Source: Massilia sp. PDC64 (lineage in GTDB: Bacteria > Pseudomonadota > Gammaproteobacteria > Burkholderiales > Burkholderiaceae_D). Taken from it: 64,000 nt of DNA. Where the stretch lies: the NCBI RefSeq assembly GCF_900101265.1, contig NZ_FMZS01000014.1, positions 1 through 64,000 on the forward strand. The letters run 5' to 3'. Position 1 is the stretch's first letter; each line of letters opens with the position of its first letter. A model generated the notes under the pieces. The model ran no database searches, had not been told where the DNA came from, and saw nothing but the letters and a program-made list of their open reading frames with translations. Made by a program: the position numbers and the translations under genes. Shown in pieces: positions 37,118 through 45,854 of this stretch.

Positions 37118-37783
37118 ATGATCGAATTCCAGTCCGTCTCCAAGAAGTACTCGGATTCCGCCGACACGCTCGCGTTGTCCGACGTATCCCTGAACATCGC
37201 CAAGGGCGAGCTGGTGTACCTGGCCGGTCCGTCCGGCGCCGGCAAGTCCACGTTGATGAAAATGGTGGCCGCCATCGAGCGCCCCACGTCCGGCCGCGTG
37301 ATCGTGAACGGGCAGGACGTCGGCCGCATCCGCAAGGCCGGCATCCCTTTCCTGCGCCGCAACCTCGGCCTGATCTTCCAGAACCAGCGTTTGCTGAACG
37401 ACCGCCACCTGCTGGCCAACGTGATGCTGCCGCTGATCGTCACGGGCGCGCCCAAGGCGCAAGCCGAACAGCGCGCCCGCGCGGCGCTGGACAAGGTCGG
37501 CCTGCTCGACCGCGCGCTGGCCCTGCCGATGGAACTGTCCGGCGGCGAACAGCAGCGCGTCGCGATCGCCCGCGCCATCGTCAACCGCCCGCAGATCATC
37601 CTGGCCGACGAACCGACCGCGAACCTCGACCGCGCCGCGGCCGACAGGGTCATCGACGCGCTGCACGCGTTTCATTCCGTCGGCGTCACGTGCGTCATCT
37701 CGACCCATGACGAGCAGGTGCTGGACAGCGCCGCGCGCGTGATTCGCCTCGAACACGGTCATGTGACGGGAGGTGGCGCATGA
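37118..37783 (+). CDS. ftsE: Cell division ATP-binding protein FtsE
   Basis: ABC-type ATPase that forms the FtsEX complex, which controls periplasmic amidase activation during division. The 221 residues have Walker A AGPSGAGKSTLMK, the signature LSGGEQQRVAIARAI, Walker B IILADEPTANLD and the H-loop STHDE. It overlaps ftsX by four bases (ATGA). Confidence 0.97.
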   Translation: MIEFQSVSKKYSDSADTLALSDVSLNIAKGELVYLAGPSGAGKSTLMKMVAAIERPTSGRVIVNGQDVGRIRKAGIPFLRRNLGLIFQNQRLLNDRHLLANVMLPLIVTGAPKAQAEQRARAALDKVGLLDRALALPMELSGGEQQRVAIARAIVNRPQIILADEPTANLDRAAADRVIDALHAFHSVGVTCVISTHDEQVLDSAARVIRLEHGHVTGGGA

Positions 37784-38700
37784 ACATCTGGTTCCGCCAG
37801 CACCGCTTCGCCCTCGGCGCCGCGCTGTCCCACCTGCGCAAGGCGCCGGGCAGCTTCCTGTTCAACGTACTCGTCGTCGCCGTCGCGCTGGCCCTGCCCT
37901 TCGCCGGCGTCACCCTGCTCGACAACGTCCGTCCGTTATCGGAAGAACTGTCCGTCGATCCGGAAATCAGCCTGTTCCTCAAGGCCGACACCCCGCGCGA
38001 CCAGGCCCAGGCGCTCGCGCCGCAGCTGCAGCAGATCCTGCGCGGCACCCATGCGAAAGTCAGCTTCGTGCCGCGCGAACAGGCGCTGGCCAAGCTGAAG
38101 GAAAAGAGCGGCCTCACGGACGTGATCGAGACGCTGGGCGACAACCCGTTGCCGGACAGCTATGTGATGAAGCTGGAAGGCTTTGCCAGCACGGCCGACG
38201 CCGCGCGCGTGGACGGCCTGGCCGAGCAGATGCGCGCGCTGCCGGGTGTCGATGCCGTGCAGGTCGATTCGGCCTGGGTCAAGCGTCTCGCCGCGCTGCT
38301 GGGCGTGCTGCGCCTGGCGCTGCTGCTGCTCGCCATCACGCTGGGCGTCGTCGTGATCGCCGTCGTGTTCAACACGATTCGCCTGCAGGTGCTGACGCAG
38401 CGCGAGGAAATCGCCGTGTCGAAACTGCTGGGCGCAACCGACAACTTCATCCACCGTCCGTTCTACTACACGGGCGCCCTGCTGGGCCTGTGCGCGGGCG
38501 CGGTGGCGCTGGGGGCCGTGGCGCTGGCGCTGCGTCCACTGAACAGGGCGATCGCCGAGTTCGCCCGCCTGTACGCGTCGGAATTCCAGCTCACGCCGCT
38601 GCCGCCGCTGGGCATGGCAGCCTTGCTGGCGATCAGTGCCGGGCTCGGGCTGGTCGGGGCCATGCTGTCGGTGCAGAGGCATCTGGCGCGGCTCAACTGA
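37780..38700 (+). CDS. ftsX: Cell division protein FtsX
   Basis: Membrane partner of FtsE. The 306 residues have a first membrane segment at FLFNVLVVAVALALPFAGV and a periplasmic domain of about 110 residues. Three more membrane segments follow: ALLLLAITLGVVVIAVVF, YTGALLGLCAGAVALGAVAL and MAALLAISAGLGLVGAML. This four-segment FtsX topology is standard. Confidence 0.96.
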   Translation: MNIWFRQHRFALGAALSHLRKAPGSFLFNVLVVAVALALPFAGVTLLDNVRPLSEELSVDPEISLFLKADTPRDQAQALAPQLQQILRGTHAKVSFVPREQALAKLKEKSGLTDVIETLGDNPLPDSYVMKLEGFASTADAARVDGLAEQMRALPGVDAVQVDSAWVKRLAALLGVLRLALLLLAITLGVVVIAVVFNTIRLQVLTQREEIAVSKLLGATDNFIHRPFYYTGALLGLCAGAVALGAVALALRPLNRAIAEFARLYASEFQLTPLPPLGMAALLAISAGLGLVGAMLSVQRHLARLN

Positions 38701-38730
38701 GCTTTCTTTTCTGTCCCGTCCCGTGAACCC

Positions 38731-38764
38731 GTCCGCTGCTGGCCAGTCAAATCCGGCAGCGGAC
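38731..38764 (+). terminator. Possible terminator hairpin after ftsX
   Basis: GTCCGCTGCTGG and CCGGCAGCGGAC form a stem matching at 11 of 12 positions around a 10-base loop, 30 bases after the ftsX stop. No U-tract follows, so it may be an mRNA 3' structure or a factor-dependent terminator. Confidence 0.4.
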
Positions 38765-38986
38765 GCGAGGCATACGCCTACATGACAACGTGCGCCAACC
38801 AACAGAAAGCGCAGCACGCGTCGCCTAACCTGTCTTCTACCGATTTCAAACGTTACGAGCGTCACATTTGAGCCATATCAACTAAACCGCTCGTACCTGC
38901 TCTACAGTTGAATCGAACCGTTTTTTTGATTCCTGCGGGCAATACTTTAATGAAACTTAAACCCGTCGTAAGGGATATGGTGGCGC

Positions 38987-39013
38987 CTAGCACTCACCTC
39001 AAGAGAGTGCTAA
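38987..39013 (+). promoter_or_regulatory. CIRCE element (HrcA operator) upstream of rpoH
   Basis: CTAGCACTC, nine bases (acctcaaga), then GAGTGCTAA. This matches the CIRCE consensus TTAGCACTC-N9-GAGTGCTAA at 17 of 18 arm positions. It lies 133 bases before the rpoH ATG. CIRCE is bound by the heat-shock repressor HrcA, so rpoH transcription should be repressed by HrcA in the absence of stress. hrcA is not in this window. Confidence 0.9.
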
Positions 39014-39145
39014 TATAACGTCAGACTATCGCGGGAAATGGTTTTGATAGCACCGTCAGCATCCCGACACAAGCCAGCCAGAGGTGCCTTCGGGGCCCTG
39101 GAGATGGCGAGACGATGCAGCAGTTTTATCTACGAGGGAGTGACT

Positions 39146-40036
<891 letters not shown>

Positions 40037-40057
40037 GCCATCCTGCCAGCAAACGAC

Positions 40058-40086
40058 AAAGGCACCTGCGGGTGCCTTTTGTTTTT
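40058..40086 (+). terminator. Intrinsic terminator of rpoH
   Basis: AAAGGCACC (40058-40066) and GGTGCCTTT (40071-40079) form a 9-bp stem with a TGCG loop, followed by TGTTTTT. It overlaps the stop codon of the convergent ubiX gene. Confidence 0.85.
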
Positions 40087-40690
40087 ATTGCTCGTCCTGG
40101 CGGGCGGCCTGGTTGCGCGGCGGATCCCAGCGCGTCACCGTCTGGGTATCGAGGCCGAACAGGTCGAGCACGCGCCCCAGCGTGTGGTCGACCATCTGGT
40201 CGAGCGACTGCGGGCGCGCGTAGAAGGCCGGGACCGGCGGATAGACGATGGCGCCGGCCTCGGTGACCGCCGTCATGGTGCGCAGGTGGCCCAGGTGCAG
40301 CGGGGTCTCGCGCAGCATCAGCACGAGGCGCTTGCGCTCCTTCAGCATCACGTCGGCGGCGCGCGCCAGCAGGCTGCCCGTCACGCCCGTGGCGATCTCC
40401 GACATCGTCTTGATCGAGCAAGGCGCCACGATCATCCCCTGCACCTTGAACGAGCCGCTGGAGATCGCCGCGCCGATGTCGGTATTCGCATGGTTGACGT
40501 CGGCCAGCGCGCGTACGTCGGCCACGCTCAGGTCCGATTCGTAGGCCAGCGTGACCTGGGCCGACTTGCTCATCACGAGGTGCGTTTCGACGTCGAGCTG
40601 GCGCAACAGCTGCAGCAGGCGAATGCCGTACACCACGCCGGAGGCGCCGCTGATGCCGACGATGAAACGGGGGCGGGTTGACGCATGCAT
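40085..40690 (-). CDS. ubiX: Flavin prenyltransferase UbiX
   Basis: Makes prenylated FMN, the cofactor of UbiD-type decarboxylases, from FMN and dimethylallyl monophosphate. The 201 residues contain the flavin-binding start RFIVGISGASGVVYGIRLL, the motif IVAPCSIKTMSEIATG and the C-terminal PPVPAFYARPQSLDQMVDHT. It is transcribed divergently from the UbiD-family gene at 40872, which fits a role in activating that enzyme as well as UbiD of ubiquinone synthesis. Confidence 0.95.
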   Translation of the reverse strand: MHASTRPRFIVGISGASGVVYGIRLLQLLRQLDVETHLVMSKSAQVTLAYESDLSVADVRALADVNHANTDIGAAISSGSFKVQGMIVAPCSIKTMSEIATGVTGSLLARAADVMLKERKRLVLMLRETPLHLGHLRTMTAVTEAGAIVYPPVPAFYARPQSLDQMVDHTLGRVLDLFGLDTQTVTRWDPPRNQAARQDEQ

Positions 40691-40781
40691 GATTGATGAT
40701 CGCTGGTGAATAATCGATGAAAGCGCCGATGGTAGCAGACCGTTTGTCAGGATGGACGGCGGCCGAAATTAATTAGATTTT

Positions 40782-40793
40782 TCGATGAATCGA
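40782..40793. promoter_or_regulatory. Putative regulator site TCGATGAATCGA upstream of the UbiD-family gene
   Basis: Palindrome TCGAT-GA-ATCGA between ubiX and the decarboxylase gene, preceded by AGATT. The same 12 bases, with A for G at one position, occur at 59801 and 60038. With the preceding T (40781) it also fits the LysR T-N11-A pattern. Confidence 0.55.
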
Positions 40794-40871
40794 TCATTTA
40801 TTGTTGCTTCAGTTCTATGCGCGGGTGCATTAGATTCGCTGTGATAGCCACATGAACCTCTGGAGACAACA

Positions 40872-42443
40872 GTGAATTCCCATTCCGATTTCAGCACGCC
40901 GGCGCAGCGTCCGGCCGGCCCCGGCCCGGACCTCGAGCGCTTCGACCTGCGCCGCTTCGCCGCCTCGCTCGACGCGAGCGAGTTCGAGCGCCATGCCGGG
41001 CCGGTCGACCTGGCCGACGTTGCCCGCCTGCTGGAAGGCAATCCAAAAGCCGTGCTCTTCGAGCAACCGGGTGCCGACGCCATCCCCCTGTGCGGCAACC
41101 TTGCGGGCAGCCGCAACCGCCTGGCGGCCGCCTTCGGCACGACCACCGACAAGCTGCTGGCGGAAGTCCTTGCGCGCTTGCGCAGGAAGGCCGCTATCGA
41201 GCAGGTGCCGCGTGAGGCCGCGCCCGTCCAGCAGGTGGTGCTGACCGGTTACGACTGCGATTTCACGAAACTGCCCATCCACCTGCAGCACGGGCTCGAC
41301 GGCGCGCCCTACATCTCGTCGTCGATCGATTTCACGGTCGACCGGACCACGGGCTGGACCAACGTCGGCGTGCGCCGCCTGATGCTGCGCGGCCGCCGCA
41401 CGGCCGGCATCGACCTGATCGCGCCGTCCGACCTGCGCGCGATTTACCTCGAGCACGCCGCGCGCGGGGAACCGCTTCCGATCGCGTTCGCCGTCGGCAC
41501 GCACCCCATCGACCACGTCGCCGCGACCATGCGCCTGCCGGCCGACGAACTCGAACTGCTGGCCTCCCTGCGCGGCGAGACGCTGGGCGTCGTCAAGTGC
41601 GTGACCAACGACCTGCTGGTGCCGGCCGACGCGCAATTCATCCTCGAGGGCTACCTGGACCCGAACGGCCACGTCGAGCCGGAAGGCCCGTACGGCGAAT
41701 TCCTGGGCTACTACGGCGGCGTCAAGCGCAACCCGCTGTTCCACCTGACCGCGATCACGCACCGCCGCGACGCGGTGTTCCAGACGTCGACCATCAGCGG
41801 CCGCGACATGGACACCACCGACACCGCCCAGCTGTGCGCCCTGCGCACCGAAGTCACGGTGTGGCGCGCGCTGGAAGTCGCCGTGCGCGAGGTGAAAGCG
41901 GTCTACGCCAGCGCCGCCAACGGCGGCATGTTCAACGTGCGGATCGCCATGCAGCAGCGCGTGCCTGGCGAGGCGCGCAACGCCATCGCCGCCGTGTTCG
42001 CCTGTCTCGCCAACGTCAAGCACGTGTTCGTCGTCGATCCGGACATCGACGTCTTCTCCGACCAGCAAATGGACTGGGCACTGGCCACGCGCTTCCAGGC
42101 CGACCGCGACCTCGTCGTGCAGGACCGCATGCGCGCGATGCCGCTCGACCCGTCCCTGGCCGGCATCCATCACACGGCGAAGGCCGGCTTCGACCTGACC
42201 CTGCCCTTCCTGCGCCCGGGGACGAGCCGTTCCATCGAGCACCGCGTCCCCGCCGCGCCGACCTTCGAGGGCGCGCGCTTCGAGTCGCTCGACGCGGCGC
42301 TGCAACACGGACCCAAGCTGTTCGCGGAACTGATGGCGGCCGTCGGCAGCCGCGACGGCCGCGAGATCGTGCGCTGGCTCGAAGACACGGGCGCAACCCG
42401 CGCCATCGGCCGCGACGACGACGGCCGCTACCACTACGCCTGA
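40872..42443 (+). CDS. UbiD-family prFMN-dependent decarboxylase
   Basis: 523 residues, probably catalysing reversible decarboxylation of an aromatic or heteroaromatic acid in the cytoplasm. The prFMN and active-site region is visible: TNVGVRRLMLRGRRT (arginine loop), HPIDHVAATMRLPADELE, and GHVEPEGPYGEFLGYYGG with the two glutamates of the E-x4-E type site. It begins seven residues after an aagga-poor region and has no strong Shine-Dalgarno; CTGGAG lies 12 bases before. It could be a ubiquinone-pathway UbiD, but its place in a catabolic gene island favours a catabolic enzyme, as with furandicarboxylate or pyrrole-carboxylate decarboxylases. Confidence 0.88.
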   Translation: MNSHSDFSTPAQRPAGPGPDLERFDLRRFAASLDASEFERHAGPVDLADVARLLEGNPKAVLFEQPGADAIPLCGNLAGSRNRLAAAFGTTTDKLLAEVLARLRRKAAIEQVPREAAPVQQVVLTGYDCDFTKLPIHLQHGLDGAPYISSSIDFTVDRTTGWTNVGVRRLMLRGRRTAGIDLIAPSDLRAIYLEHAARGEPLPIAFAVGTHPIDHVAATMRLPADELELLASLRGETLGVVKCVTNDLLVPADAQFILEGYLDPNGHVEPEGPYGEFLGYYGGVKRNPLFHLTAITHRRDAVFQTSTISGRDMDTTDTAQLCALRTEVTVWRALEVAVREVKAVYASAANGGMFNVRIAMQQRVPGEARNAIAAVFACLANVKHVFVVDPDIDVFSDQQMDWALATRFQADRDLVVQDRMRAMPLDPSLAGIHHTAKAGFDLTLPFLRPGTSRSIEHRVPAAPTFEGARFESLDAALQHGPKLFAELMAAVGSRDGREIVRWLEDTGATRAIGRDDDGRYHYA

Positions 42444-42448
42444 CCGGC

Positions 42449-42481
42449 GCCGTCCTGCCCACCGCAAGGACGGCTTTTTTT
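42449..42481 (+). terminator. Intrinsic terminator of the UbiD-family gene
   Basis: GCCGTCCT (42449-42456) pairs with AGGACGGC (42467-42474) around a 10-base loop, followed by seven T. It separates the decarboxylase from the amidase operon. Confidence 0.85.
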
Positions 42482-42492
42482 CGCCTCATTGA

Positions 42493-42521
42493 ATTATGAT
42501 CGTAATATGATATTATGATCG
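42493..42521. promoter_or_regulatory. Palindrome and direct repeats upstream of the amidase operon (likely TetR operator)
   Basis: TAATATGATATTA (42503-42515) is a perfect 13-base palindrome. It lies between two copies of ATTATGATCG (42493-42502 and 42512-42521), which are spaced 19 bases apart. The A/T content stands out from the GC-rich surroundings. The operon's last gene encodes a TetR regulator, so autoregulation at this site is likely. Confidence 0.55.
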
Positions 42522-42585
42522 CAAGGTTATGGCGCGACACCGACCACTTCCAAGTCGCGCCGAGTCTTCGCACATGGAGCACGCC

Positions 42586-44040
42586 ATGACGGCCCCCTTC
42601 GACCATCCCCAGGCAACTGTTGCCGAACAACCCGCCACGCTCGGCGTCGCCGCCGCGGCGCGCGCGATCCGCAACGGCGACATCTCATCCGAATCGTATG
42701 CCCATGCCCTCCTGCGGCGAGCGCACGACCACGCCGACCTGAACGCATTCATTTCGATCGACGGACCGGCGGTGCTCGAAGCGGCCCGCGCCGCCGACCT
42801 GGCCCGCGCCGACGGCGCCGACGCCCCCTTGCTGGGCGTGCCGATCGGGATCAAGGACAGCTATCTCACGCGGGGCCTCCGTACGACGCTCGGCGTATCG
42901 AACCTGGGCGATTTCGTGCCGGACCATGACGCCGGCGCAGTCGCGGCCATCAGGAATGCCGGCGGCATCGTCTTCGGCAAGAACAATCTCGTCGAGATGT
43001 CCTATGGCCTGACGGGCGACAACGCCGCCCATGGCCGCGTGCACAATCCCCACCGGCGCGGCCACGTGACCGGCGGCTCGTCGAGCGGCTCCGGCGCGGC
43101 GGTCGCGGCCCGGCTCGTACCGGCGTCCCTGGGCGGCGACACGATCGGTTCGATCCGCGTACCGGCATCGCTATGCGGCGTCGTGGGCTTCAAGCCGACG
43201 ACCGGACGCTGGCCGCGCGACGGCGTGGCCCCGATCTCGCACACCTTGGACACGACGGGCGTGCTCGCGCGCAGCGTGGAGGACTGCGCGCTGATCGACG
43301 CGGTCGTCACGGGCGCGCCCGCTGCGGGCGATTACGTGGCGCACGACCTGCAAGGAATGCGGCTCGCGGTGGCGCCCCGCCAGTTCCTGGACGGTGTCGC
43401 GGCCGACGTGGAAGCACGATTCCACGACACCGTGCGCCGGCTGCTCGAGGCGGGAGCGGACATCGTCGAAGTCGACCTGGGCGCCGACTTCATGACGCTC
43501 GCACAAGAGACGACCTGGAACATTTTCTTCCGCGAGACGCGGCAGGCCGTCATCGACTTCGTCGCCCGCCACGGCGTGCCGGCCGGGTTCGACGACATCC
43601 ATCGCGACCTGAAGCCCGGACTCAAGGCCACCTGGGCACGGTTCGTCCTGCCGGACGGGCCGGGGTTCCTGTCCGCGCGGGATTACGAGACGGCGGTCGG
43701 CCGCGCCCGCGCCGACATCGCGCGCCGCTACCACGAGGTGTTCGCGGCCAGGGGCGCCGCGGCACTGATCCTGCCGACGACGCCGTGCACGGCACCGTCG
43801 ATCGAACACGAGGACGCGTTCTTCATCGGCGACCGTGCCGTCGATTTCCGCGCCCTGGCGAGCCACACGATCCCGGCCAGCGCCGCGGGACTGCCGGGCA
43901 TCAGCATTCCCATCGGCCTGTCGGCCGGGCGCCTGCCCATCGGCCTCGAGATCGACGGCCCGCTGGGTGCCGACCGCGCCCTGCTGCACCTCGCGCGGCG
44001 CATCGAGGCCGTCACCGGCGCGCTGTCATCCCCCATCTGA
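42586..44040 (+). CDS. Amidase-signature family hydrolase
   Basis: 484 residues from the ATG at 42586, six bases after GGAG. The Ser-cis-Ser-Lys triad is visible as K90 (VPIGIKDSYL), S165 (VTGGSSSGSG) and S189 (GDTIGSIRVPAS). The spacings equal those of fatty acid amide hydrolase (75 and 24 residues). The family hydrolyses varied amides, for example indole-3-acetamide. No GatB or GatC is near, so it is not the tRNA amidotransferase subunit. It is the first gene of amidase-DUF302-tetR. It may release an aromatic acid or process a ring-cleavage amide. Confidence 0.9.
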   Translation: MTAPFDHPQATVAEQPATLGVAAAARAIRNGDISSESYAHALLRRAHDHADLNAFISIDGPAVLEAARAADLARADGADAPLLGVPIGIKDSYLTRGLRTTLGVSNLGDFVPDHDAGAVAAIRNAGGIVFGKNNLVEMSYGLTGDNAAHGRVHNPHRRGHVTGGSSSGSGAAVAARLVPASLGGDTIGSIRVPASLCGVVGFKPTTGRWPRDGVAPISHTLDTTGVLARSVEDCALIDAVVTGAPAAGDYVAHDLQGMRLAVAPRQFLDGVAADVEARFHDTVRRLLEAGADIVEVDLGADFMTLAQETTWNIFFRETRQAVIDFVARHGVPAGFDDIHRDLKPGLKATWARFVLPDGPGFLSARDYETAVGRARADIARRYHEVFAARGAAALILPTTPCTAPSIEHEDAFFIGDRAVDFRALASHTIPASAAGLPGISIPIGLSAGRLPIGLEIDGPLGADRALLHLARRIEAVTGALSSPI

Positions 44041-44056
44041 ACCAGGGAGAACCATC

Positions 44057-44548
44057 ATGCAAAACCGCAATCATGACGTGACGACGCTATCGATCGAACA
44101 TGTCACCATCCGGTCGGACGACACCTTCGAGACGGTCAGGCAGAGGCTGGAACAGGCCGTCCCCCGCATCGACGACGGCATCTTCACGCTGCTGCGCTAC
44201 GGCGAAAGCACGCGCGCGCAAAAGGAACTGGAAGCCTTGCCCGCGCTGTCCGTCTTCGGCTTCCGCGACCACGGGGCGCTGCTGCGCACGGCCGGCATCC
44301 AGCGGCGGGCCATCCAGTACGACATCGGCAATCCGCTCACCGCCGCGAAGATGACCCGGCACCGGATCGGCGCGGCCTTGTATGTGCCCGTGCGCGTGCT
44401 ACTGCGGGAAGACGACGACGGCACCGTCGCGTTCGAGTTCGACCGTCCGGCGTCCACGTTCGGCCAGTTCGGCGATAATCGCGTGGATCCGGTCGCACGC
44501 CAGCTCGACCAGGACCTGCACGCCGCGTTGCGCACCGCGGCAGGCTAG
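44057..44548 (+). CDS. DUF302-domain protein
   Basis: 163 residues from the ATG at 44057, after GGGAGA. The pattern SDDTFETVRQRLEQAV..IFTLLRYGES, the segment LFGFRDHGALLR-like (VFGFRDHGALLRTAG) and the conserved PLTAAKMTRHRIGAALYVPVRVLL fit DUF302. The function of this family is poorly defined; in several operons it accompanies redox or stress genes. It lies between the amidase and the TetR regulator, 16 bases from each. Confidence 0.75.
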   Translation: MQNRNHDVTTLSIEHVTIRSDDTFETVRQRLEQAVPRIDDGIFTLLRYGESTRAQKELEALPALSVFGFRDHGALLRTAGIQRRAIQYDIGNPLTAAKMTRHRIGAALYVPVRVLLREDDDGTVAFEFDRPASTFGQFGDNRVDPVARQLDQDLHAALRTAAG

Positions 44549-44564
44549 ACGACAGGAGCACACC

Positions 44565-45143
44565 ATGCGTTTCGAGAAGGGCCACAAGGAAAACACGCGA
44601 CGCCGCATCATCGACGTCGCCTCGCGGCGGATCCGCAAGGACGGCGCGTCGGCGTCGGGCGTGGCCGGCATCATGGCGGAGTCGGGGCTGACGAACGGCG
44701 CGTTCTACGCGCATTTCGAATCCAAGGACGTGCTGGTGCGGGAGGCGCTGTCCAGCGCGCTCGCCGACCAGGCCGCGCAGCTCGCGCAGAACGAAGCGGC
44801 CGGCATCGACGCCGCGATCCGGGGCTATCTCGACAAGTCCCATCTCGAACGCTACGAGGACGGCTGCCCATCCGCCGCCCTGTTGCCGGAGATCGGCAGG
44901 CAGCCGCTCCCGACGCGCCAGGCCTACGAGGAAGGCCTGCGCGCGTACGTCGACCAGCTGGCCCGGCTGCTGCCCGGGCCGGACCACGCACGCAACGCGC
45001 ACCGCGCCACCGCGCTGTTCGCGCTCATGGCGGGCACGCTCCAGATCGCGCGCGCCGTGGCGGACCCGCAGGTGGCCGAAGCCATCCTGCAGGACGGCGT
45101 GGATGCCGCGCTTGCGCTCGCGCGATCAGAACCGGATCGATAA
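44565..45143 (+). CDS. TetR-family transcriptional regulator
   Basis: 192 residues from the ATG at 44565, after AGGAG. The N-terminal helix-turn-helix is visible (RRRIIDVASRRIRKDGASASGVAGIM and LTNGAFYAHFESKDVLVREAL as landmarks). The C-terminal domain resembles the TetR_C group with ESGCPSAAL-like EDGCPSAALLPEIGRQP. It probably represses its own operon through the palindrome at 42503-42515. Its last 18 bases overlap the convergent crotonase gene. Confidence 0.9.
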   Translation: MRFEKGHKENTRRRIIDVASRRIRKDGASASGVAGIMAESGLTNGAFYAHFESKDVLVREALSSALADQAAQLAQNEAAGIDAAIRGYLDKSHLERYEDGCPSAALLPEIGRQPLPTRQAYEEGLRAYVDQLARLLPGPDHARNAHRATALFALMAGTLQIARAVADPQVAEAILQDGVDAALALARSEPDR

Positions 45144-45854
45144 CGCCGTCGCGGCCAGGTGGGCGGCGAACGCGCTGGCGCTGGCCGGCGGCATGCCCGG
45201 CGCGGCCGCCAGGAACTGCTTCACGGCGCGCAGCGTGACCGCGCTGTTGCCCAGCATGGTCCCGGCCAGCCCGGCGGCGGCGGCGTCCAGCCTGCCCGCG
45301 GGGACGACGTGCGACACCAGCCCGGCCGTGCGCGCGTCCCCGGCACCCAGCGGCGCGCGGCCGTACACCATGTGCGCCAGCGTCTTGACGGGCACGCGGT
45401 CCACGAGCGCCGCCATCACCAGCGCCGGCGGGATGTCGCGCTCCATCTCGGGAATCTGGAAGACCGCGTCGTCCGCGCAGACCACCAGGTCGGCCACGCA
45501 CGCCAGCGCGCAACCCGCGCCCACGGCGCGCCCGCGTACGACGGCGAGCACGGGCACCGGCACCGCCTTGATGGCGTCGTAGAGTTCCAGCGGCGGCAGC
45601 GCGACTTGCCGGCGCACCGTCTCGGCCGACGGCTTCGGCCCCAGCGTCGGGATCGGCGAATCGCGGCCGGTGCAGAAATCCGGGCCGGCCGCGGCGAGGC
45701 GTACCAGCTTGACCTCGTCGTCGATGCCGCGCAGCGCGTCGACGATCGCCGCGCCCATCGCGGCGGTCAGCGCGTTGCCCTTGCCGGCGCGGTCGAGGAC
45801 GATCTCGAGCACGGCGCCGTCGCGCCGGATGTGGACGTGTTCACTCATGTGCAT
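45126..45854 (-). CDS. Enoyl-CoA hydratase/isomerase (crotonase) family protein
   Basis: 242 residues from the ATG at 45854, chosen for AAGGA five bases upstream; the ATG at 45848 is also possible. The crotonase core is visible: LEIVLDRAGKGNALTAAM, the oxyanion-hole segment FCTGRDSP and RGRAVGAGCALACVADLVVC. The first catalytic glutamate position has EMERDIPP. It is the last gene of the nine-gene operon and overlaps the molybdenum subunit gene by 14 bases. No acyl-CoA ligase is present, so its substrate may come from elsewhere. Confidence 0.85.
   Translation of the reverse strand: MHMSEHVHIRRDGAVLEIVLDRAGKGNALTAAMGAAIVDALRGIDDEVKLVRLAAAGPDFCTGRDSPIPTLGPKPSAETVRRQVALPPLELYDAIKAVPVPVLAVVRGRAVGAGCALACVADLVVCADDAVFQIPEMERDIPPALVMAALVDRVPVKTLAHMVYGRAPLGAGDARTAGLVSHVVPAGRLDAAAAGLAGTMLGNSAVTLRAVKQFLAAAPGMPPASASAFAAHLAATALSIRF

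Noticed and set aside
38854..38895. Inverted repeat TACGAGCG...CGCTCGTA upstream of rpoH
   Set aside because: The arms are eight bases with a 26-base gap and there is no supporting context. It could be chance.
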